Source: Intestinimonas massiliensis (ex Afouda et al. 2020)
GTDB taxonomy: Bacteria; Bacillota; Clostridia; Oscillospirales; Oscillospiraceae
Length of the DNA stretch: 64,000 bases
NCBI RefSeq assembly: GCF_900626285.1
Contig: NZ_LR131148.1
Coordinates: 396,891 to 460,890 of the forward strand
Direction of reading: 5' to 3'
The notes beneath the pieces are model-generated. The model saw only the letters and a program-made list of their open reading frames with translations, did not search any database and had not been told where the DNA came from. Position numbers and translations under genes: made by a program. Positions 59,474 to 64,000 of the stretch are shown piece after piece; position 1 is the stretch's first letter; each line of letters starts with the position of its first letter.

Positions 59474-60343
59474 ATGGATCCCATCTCCGTTCTGGTGTCC
59501 CTGAACGCCAACTATCTCCCGCAGCTGCATGTGCTGCTGACCTCCATCTACTGCAACAATCCCGGAGAAAAGATTGATCTGTATCTTCTGCACAGCGGCA
59601 TGGAGCCGGCCCAGCTGGAGCAGGTGGCCCGCCGGTGTGAGACCTACGGATACGCGCTGTTTCCCATCTCTGTAGACCGGGAGCAATTTGCGGATGCGCC
59701 GGTGTCCAAGCGCTACCCGCCGGAGATGTATTACCGCCTCCTGTCCAGCCGGATGCTTCCGGACGGGGTAGAGCGGATCCTCTATCTGGACCCCGACGTC
59801 CTTGTGCTCAACCCGCTCCGGCCTCTGTGGGAGCTGGATTTGGGCGGCAAGGCGCTGGCTGCCGCCGCCCATACGGGCAAGACGGAGCTGGCCAACAACG
59901 TAAACCGTCTGCGGCTGGGGACGGCTCACGATTACTATAATTCGGGCGTACTCCTGATGGATGTGGCCGCCTGCCGAAAGCTTATGGTGCCGGAGGAGAT
60001 CTTCCAGTACGTCTCCAGACACGCCAAGGAGCTGCTGCTCCCCGACCAGGACATTCTCAACGCCCTTTACGGCAGCCAGATCTACCCGCTGGACGACGCC
60101 GTCTGGAACTATGATGCCCGCAACTACAACACCTACCTGGTGTCCAGCTCCGGGCAGCGCAATCTGCGCTGGGTGATGAGCCATACGGCGGTTCTGCATT
60201 TCTGCGGCAAGGCGAAGCCATGGAAACCGGGCTACATTTACCGCTTCGGAGTGCTTTATCTGCATTATGCTCAGATTACCGACCGGCTCCAGCCCCGGCC
60301 GGTGCCCATGGTACAGGCCGGAGAAACGGTTGCTTTGGACTAA
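59474..60343 (+). CDS. glycosyltransferase family 8 protein
   Basis: 289 residues from ATG 59474 (AAAGGAGG 7 bases upstream; an in-frame ATG at 59441 has no such site). GT-A fold with ISVLVSLNANYLPQLHVLLTS, the Asp-x-Asp metal site in YLDPDVLVLNP (106-108), YYNSGVLLMD and the C-terminal HFCGKAKPW. Retaining family 8 enzymes add galactose or glucose to lipopolysaccharide-like or surface glycans. It stands alone, so the acceptor is unknown. Confidence 0.93.
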   Translation: MDPISVLVSLNANYLPQLHVLLTSIYCNNPGEKIDLYLLHSGMEPAQLEQVARRCETYGYALFPISVDREQFADAPVSKRYPPEMYYRLLSSRMLPDGVERILYLDPDVLVLNPLRPLWELDLGGKALAAAAHTGKTELANNVNRLRLGTAHDYYNSGVLLMDVAACRKLMVPEEIFQYVSRHAKELLLPDQDILNALYGSQIYPLDDAVWNYDARNYNTYLVSSSGQRNLRWVMSHTAVLHFCGKAKPWKPGYIYRFGVLYLHYAQITDRLQPRPVPMVQAGETVALD

Positions 60344-60394
60344 AAGGCTGACTGCTCACAGGGGATCCTGTCCTGCTCTGTGACAGGGGGATCG

Positions 60395-60645
60395 GGCGGC
60401 AGGGAGCACCCGCCGCCACCACCCCGGCCGGGATGTCGTGGGTGACCACACTGCCAGCTCCGATGACGGAGCCTTTCCCGATGGTGACGCCGCCGCAGAC
60501 CACTGCGTTTGCGCCGATCCATACATCCTCTATGGACCGGTGAGGTGTCCAGGATCACACAGTTATAGTTGATCACCGCAAGGCCGTAGGTATGGATGTT
60601 GAACCATATACCATGTTTGATGGGAATTTTCACCTTCGCTTTTTT
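60395..60645 (-). pseudogene. remnant of a maltose/galactoside O-acetyltransferase
   Basis: On the minus strand two frames carry pieces of a left-handed beta-helix acetyltransferase: GIWFNIHTYGLAVINYNCVILDTSPV (edges of the middle part, about 60625-60545) and, in another frame, IEDVWIGANAVVCGGVTIG to GVVAAGAPCR (about 60540-60400). Between them the roughly 35-40 residues with the catalytic His turn are missing, and the N-terminal domain is absent. This fills the 382-base gap between the glycosyltransferase and marR genes together with the marR promoter. Confidence 0.7.
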
Positions 60646-60657
60646 TCCGCAGTCGGG

Positions 60658-60709
60658 TTGACAGAGATAGTTGGTTGATGTATCATCTAGTTTGTTGATC
60701 CATCAACTA
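60658..60709 (+). promoter_or_regulatory. marR promoter with repeated operator half-sites
   Basis: TTGACA (60658-60663), 17 bases, TATCAT (60681-60686). TAGTTGGTTGAT (60668-60679) and TAGTTTGTTGAT (60688-60699) are direct repeats exactly 20 bases apart, and ATCAACTA (60702-60709) is the inverse; GTTGAT-CC-ATCAAC (60694-60707) is a palindrome over the start site. Confidence 0.7.
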
Positions 60710-60725
60710 ATTGGAGGCGAGAACC

Positions 60726-61190
60726 ATGGACATTACCCGGCGGAAGATCACGAAAATTGCCCGGGAGGTGGGGAAATTCACGGTGCGGACGCTGAAGGCG
60801 GATGGGATCGGTACCTCGGAGTTTGACTTTATCCATGCCGTCCGCAAGAATCCCGGCATCACCCAGGCGGGGGTGTGCAGGATCCTGGGGATCGACAAGG
60901 CGGCGGTGGCCCGGCAGGCGGTCCGGCTGGAGGAGAAGGGCTATCTGGTCCGCAAACCCAATCCGGCGGACGGGCGCAGCCAGCTGCTGTATGCCACCGA
61001 GCAGGCCCAACAGCTGAAGAACTCCAAAGCCCATGTGGAGACGCTGTTTTACGAGTGGCTGACCGAACCGCTGACCGGGGAGGAGCGGGAGGAGTTTGCC
61101 CGGCTGCTGGACATTCTGTATCAGCGCTGCAAGGCGGAGAGCAAGGCGGGTTTCCCGCAGATGCAGGCGAAAGTGCGGGAGGCGGAATAA
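60726..61190 (+). CDS. MarR family transcriptional regulator
   Basis: 154 residues from ATG 60726 (GGAGG 8 bases upstream). Winged helix at about 40-105 (GITQAGVCRILGIDKAAVARQAVRLEEKGYLVRKPNPADGRSQLL at its ends), flanked by dimerisation helices. It probably represses its own operon through the palindromes in its promoter. The MFS gene starts 3 bases after its stop, which makes it the likely target. Confidence 0.93.
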   Translation: MDITRRKITKIAREVGKFTVRTLKADGIGTSEFDFIHAVRKNPGITQAGVCRILGIDKAAVARQAVRLEEKGYLVRKPNPADGRSQLLYATEQAQQLKNSKAHVETLFYEWLTEPLTGEEREEFARLLDILYQRCKAESKAGFPQMQAKVREAE

Positions 61191-61193
61191 GAA

Positions 61194-62438
61194 ATGGGAT
61201 CGAAACAGAAAAAGCGGATCTCCCAGGCTATGCTGTTCATTCTGCTCTTTGGTGTTGTCAGTCTGTTTTCCGATGTGACCCACGAGGGCGCCGACAGCAT
61301 CCGGGGGGTGTACCTCTCCCTGCTGGGGGCGTCGGCCGGTGTGATCGGCTTTGTGTCCGGCCTGGGGGAACTGATCGGCTATTCCATGCGCTATGTGTTC
61401 GGTAAGCTGACCGACAAGACCAGGCGTTACTGGCCCATGACCATTCTGGGCTATGTGCTGGACATCGTGGCGGTGCCTGCCCTGGCGCTGGTGGGGAAGT
61501 ACGGCTGGGTGTGGGCCTGCGGACTGCTGGTGATCCAGCGGATGGGCAAGGCCATCAAAAAGCCGGCCAAGGATACCATTCTCTCCTTTGCCGCCTCCCA
61601 GGAGGGTATCGGCAAAAGCTTCGGTATCCAGGAACTGCTGGACCAGATCGGCGCCTTTCTGGGGCCGGTCCTCATGTATCTGGTGCTGCTGTTCCGGACG
61701 GAGGGAACGGTGTTTGACGCCTATTCCACCGCCTTTGCGGTGCTGGCCATCCCGGGCGCCATTACCCTGGTGCTGCTGTTCGTGACCAAGCGCAAGTTCC
61801 CCAATCCGGAGAATTTTGAGCCGGAGCCCAAGCAGAGCGCCCCCTTCCGTATGAAAAAGGAGTTTGTCCTGTATATCGGGGGGATCAGTCTGTTTGCCTT
61901 CGGCTTCATCGACTACTCCATTGTCATCATGCATGTGTCCCGCACGTACACCTCCCTGGCGGCCGGCCTGGCCGAGACCGGCTCACTGGTGAGCAGCGGC
62001 ACTCTTCCGCTGCTGTACGCCGGTGCCATGCTGGTGGACGCGGTGGCCGCCCTGGTCTTTGGAGCCATTTATGACAAAAAGGGCGTGGCCGCCCTGGTGC
62101 TGTCCACGCTGCTCTCCGCTCCGTTCCCCATCCTGATCTTTGCCGGCCGCTCGGTTCCCGCCGTGCTGCTGGGGATCGCCCTGTGGGGGGTGGGTATGGG
62201 CGCCCAGGAATCCATCCTGAAGGCGGCGGTCACCAGTATGGTGCCCAAGGACAGCCGGGCCACCGGCTACGGGATGTTCGAGTGTTCCTTCGGCATCTTC
62301 TGGTTTTTGGGCAGCTGGCTGCTGGGTGTGCTGTACGACGTCAGTATTCCCGTCATGGTGGGCATCTCAGTTGCGGCCCAGCTGGCTGCCATCCCCCTTT
62401 ATCTCTGCTCTGCCAGGGCCGGACGGAAACAGAAGTAA
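61194..62438 (+). CDS. MFS transporter
   Basis: 414 residues, ATG 61194. Twelve membrane segments; the opening ILLFGVVSLFSDVTHEGADSIRGVYLSLLGAS with GKLTDKTRRYW (motif A) fits the major facilitator superfamily. The second half has GAIYDKKGVAAL, the repeat of motif A. It is probably an exporter of a toxic compound controlled by the MarR protein encoded just upstream. A 19 bp hairpin follows. Confidence 0.92.
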   Translation: MGSKQKKRISQAMLFILLFGVVSLFSDVTHEGADSIRGVYLSLLGASAGVIGFVSGLGELIGYSMRYVFGKLTDKTRRYWPMTILGYVLDIVAVPALALVGKYGWVWACGLLVIQRMGKAIKKPAKDTILSFAASQEGIGKSFGIQELLDQIGAFLGPVLMYLVLLFRTEGTVFDAYSTAFAVLAIPGAITLVLLFVTKRKFPNPENFEPEPKQSAPFRMKKEFVLYIGGISLFAFGFIDYSIVIMHVSRTYTSLAAGLAETGSLVSSGTLPLLYAGAMLVDAVAALVFGAIYDKKGVAALVLSTLLSAPFPILIFAGRSVPAVLLGIALWGVGMGAQESILKAAVTSMVPKDSRATGYGMFECSFGIFWFLGSWLLGVLYDVSIPVMVGISVAAQLAAIPLYLCSARAGRKQK

Positions 62439-62441
62439 ATA

Positions 62442-62488
62442 GAATCAAAGAGCCGGGCAATGGGAACATTTGCCCGGCTCTTTGATTC
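62442..62488 (+). terminator. long hairpin after the MFS gene
   Basis: A perfect 19 bp stem (62442-62460 with 62470-62488) with loop TGGGAACAT. No T-run follows the stem; the TTTGATT part lies in the arm. Confidence 0.75.
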
Positions 62489-62521
62489 ACAAAGTGTTTA
62501 CAATTACGTCCGGAAATCCCC

Positions 62522-62578
62522 TTGACTTCCCGGGGCATCCGTCGTATCATATCACACGCACAAAAGATAACAATGTTA
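62522..62578 (+). promoter_or_regulatory. promoter and palindrome of the second marR gene
   Basis: TTGACT (62522-62527), 17 bases, TATCAT (62545-62550), then TAACA-A-TGTTA (62568-62578), a palindrome just after the start site that could be the regulator's own site. Confidence 0.6.
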
Positions 62579-62598
62579 AGAATTAAGGCGGTGATGAA

Positions 62599-63057
62599 AT
62601 GGAAGAGAATCTGATGCCTCAGCTCAGTCAGGCGCTGCGGCGGCTGGTCAATACCTGTCACAGCCTGCCCACAGGCGGGCTGCCCATGGGGGAGTTCCTG
62701 ATGCTTCAGCTCATCCGCCACCGGCGGGAGGAGCAGCCGGAGGCCAAGGGTGTCTACGTCTCTGAGCTGACCCGGTGCATCCATGTCTCTTCACCGGCGG
62801 TGTCCCGTACCCTCCGGCGGTTGGAGGAGAAGGGTCTGGCGGAGCGCCGGACCGACCCCGGGGACCGACGTACCACCTTTGTGGTGTTGACGGAAGAAGG
62901 AGAAGCGCTGCTGGCCCTGTGCAGGGAGCAGACTGGCGAGCTGGCCCGGCGGGTGGAGGCTCGGATGGGCGCCGATGAGCTGCGGGCCCTGGTGACTCAG
63001 CTGAACCGATTGAGCCAGGCCGTGCAGGAGGAGCAGAGCAAGATTTCTGTAGAATAA
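62599..63057 (+). CDS. MarR family transcriptional regulator
   Basis: 152 residues, ATG 62599 after AAGGCGGTG. Winged helix at about 50-110 (VYVSELTRCIHVSSPAVSRTLRRLEEKGLAERRTDPGDRRTTFVVLT at its ends). It is 12 bases ahead of an ABC exporter gene and presumably represses that operon. This marR-ABC-ABC order is common in Clostridia. Confidence 0.93.
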   Translation: MEENLMPQLSQALRRLVNTCHSLPTGGLPMGEFLMLQLIRHRREEQPEAKGVYVSELTRCIHVSSPAVSRTLRRLEEKGLAERRTDPGDRRTTFVVLTEEGEALLALCREQTGELARRVEARMGADELRALVTQLNRLSQAVQEEQSKISVE

Positions 63058-63069
63058 GGAGTAGAGGAC

Positions 63070-64000
63070 ATGCTGAATATCCTGAGGTATTTGAAACGGC
63101 ATGGCGGCATGGTGGTGCTGATCCTGGCGCTGCTGTGCGTGCAGGCCTACTGTGATCTGACGCTGCCCCGGTACACGTCGGATATTGTGGATGTGGGCAT
63201 CCAGCAGAGCGGCGTGGAGCGGGTGACTCCCGATCAGATGCGGGAGAGCACCATGGAGGCGCTGACCCTGTTTTTGAGCGATGAGGACGAGGCGGCCCTC
63301 CGGTCAGCCTACACTGCCGACGGAACCGGGGTCTATACCCTGACGGTGAAGGACAGGGATACGCTGGACCGCCTGGATGAGATGCTGGGCCTGCCCATGG
63401 TGGCCCTCTATCAGATGGAGCAGCAGGGGATGGACCCCGCCGCTCTGGTGGGACAGGCGGAGCAGATGGGCCGTGAGGCGTTCAAAGCCCAGCTCATGGA
63501 GCGGATGACGGCCATGGCCGACCAGTACGGCGCCACCGCTGAGACCATGACCGACCAGATGGCCATTCTGTTCGTCCGGCAGGAGTATCAGGCCCTGGGG
63601 GTGGATCTGGGCGCCCTCCAGCAGAGCTATCTGCTGACCACCGGCGGTAAGATGCTGGCTCTCACCCTGCTGATGGTGGCGGCCGCCATTACGGCGGGCA
63701 TGCTGGCCTCCCGGGTGGCTGCCAGCGTGGGCATGGAGCTGCGGAGCCGGGTATTCCGCAAGGTGGTATCCTTCTCCAACGCGGAGATCGACCGGTTCTC
63801 CACCGCTTCCCTCATTACCCGGTCCACCAACGACATCCAGCAGATCCAGATGGTTGTGGTCATGCTGCTGCGGCTGGTGCTCTACGCCCCCATTATCGGC
63901 ATCGGCGGCATCGTCCGGGTGGCTACCACCCGCACCGGCATGGGCTGGATCATCGCTGTGGCGGTGGGGGTGCTGCTGGCCCTCATCGTGGTGCTGATGA
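63070..64000 (+). CDS. ABC exporter half-transporter, membrane domain (partial)
   Basis: Open from ATG 63070 (AAGGAG upstream) to the window end; 310 residues seen. TM1 (about 13-32) precedes YTSDIVDVGIQQ, then about 140 soluble residues, TM2 (about 198-215) and the ABC type-1 pattern ASVGMELRSRVFRKVVSFSNAEID with SLITRSTNDIQQIQ. The ATPase domain lies beyond the window. It is probably half of a heterodimeric exporter under the MarR gene. Confidence 0.9.
   Translation, partial: MLNILRYLKRHGGMVVLILALLCVQAYCDLTLPRYTSDIVDVGIQQSGVERVTPDQMRESTMEALTLFLSDEDEAALRSAYTADGTGVYTLTVKDRDTLDRLDEMLGLPMVALYQMEQQGMDPAALVGQAEQMGREAFKAQLMERMTAMADQYGATAETMTDQMAILFVRQEYQALGVDLGALQQSYLLTTGGKMLALTLLMVAAAITAGMLASRVAASVGMELRSRVFRKVVSFSNAEIDRFSTASLITRSTNDIQQIQMVVVMLLRLVLYAPIIGIGGIVRVATTRTGMGWIIAVAVGVLLALIVVLM

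Overview
The window reads as chromosome of a GC-rich, spore-forming, anaerobic Firmicute, most likely an Oscillospiraceae-type gut bacterium (Flavonifractor / Pseudoflavonifractor / Lawsonibacter neighbourhood; this placement is inference from gene content and codon style). Evidence seen directly: sporulation genes (spoIIGA, sigE, sigG, spoVAD, spoVAE, a YlmC/YmxH protein, a GerS/LolA-like lipoprotein), oxygen-sensitive activases of 2-hydroxyacyl-CoA dehydratases, a small 2[4Fe-4S] ferredoxin and lipobox lipoproteins with no outer-membrane genes. No rRNA, tRNA, CRISPR array, prophage or insertion sequence was recognised. Both window edges cut genes (nnrD-like at the left, an ABC exporter at the right).

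Layout. 1-9 kb: nnrD 3' end and a GerS-like lipoprotein; on the minus strand a MATE transporter, a GNAT acetyltransferase, two dehydratase activases and malQ. 9-12 kb: clpC with a small upstream frame and a DUF4358 lipoprotein. 12-16.7 kb: ferredoxin, brnQ, spoVAD-spoVAE (no spoVAC here), a cysteine-rich protein and an acyl-ACP thioesterase. 16.7-24.6 kb: guaB, an S1-domain protein, DUF951-hisC, spoIIGA-sigE and a secreted CAP/LRR protein. 24.7-32.6 kb: a YtxH-like protein, pyrC-pyrF-pyrK-pyrD with a small conserved protein, a phosphatase-acetyltransferase fusion and a YgiQ radical SAM protein. 32.6-39 kb: a MacAB-type ABC exporter and pyrG. 39-47.7 kb: small proteins, a MocR regulator, sigG, an archaeal-type ornithine-cyclodeaminase-like protein, ppx-ppk1 and a second MATE transporter. 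47.8-54 kb: glmS followed by an oligopeptide-type SBP and two permeases and then an HTH regulator, with no ABC ATPase; then YlmC/YmxH. 54-60 kb: AEC transporter, an ECF sigma / DUF4179 / lipoprotein unit, an arsR / ArsP-like permease / thioredoxin unit and a family 8 glycosyltransferase. 60-64 kb: an acetyltransferase remnant, marR-MFS, and marR-ABC exporter.

The window is mostly core metabolism and sporulation interleaved with regulated export modules. Readable regulation includes many sigma-A promoters at 16-18 bp spacing, a sigma-F-like promoter in front of sigG, a sigma-G-like one in front of spoVAD, leader hairpins in front of pyrC and pyrG, and palindromic operators in front of both arsR and its permease, at a marR gene and inside the promoter spacer of a MATE gene. 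I saw no single large undescribed system. The most testable novelties are the phosphatase-GNAT fusion, the glmS-linked transporter lacking an ATPase, the twin ArsR sites, the pyrG leader, the small frame coupled to clpC and the cyclodeaminase-like gene beside sigG.
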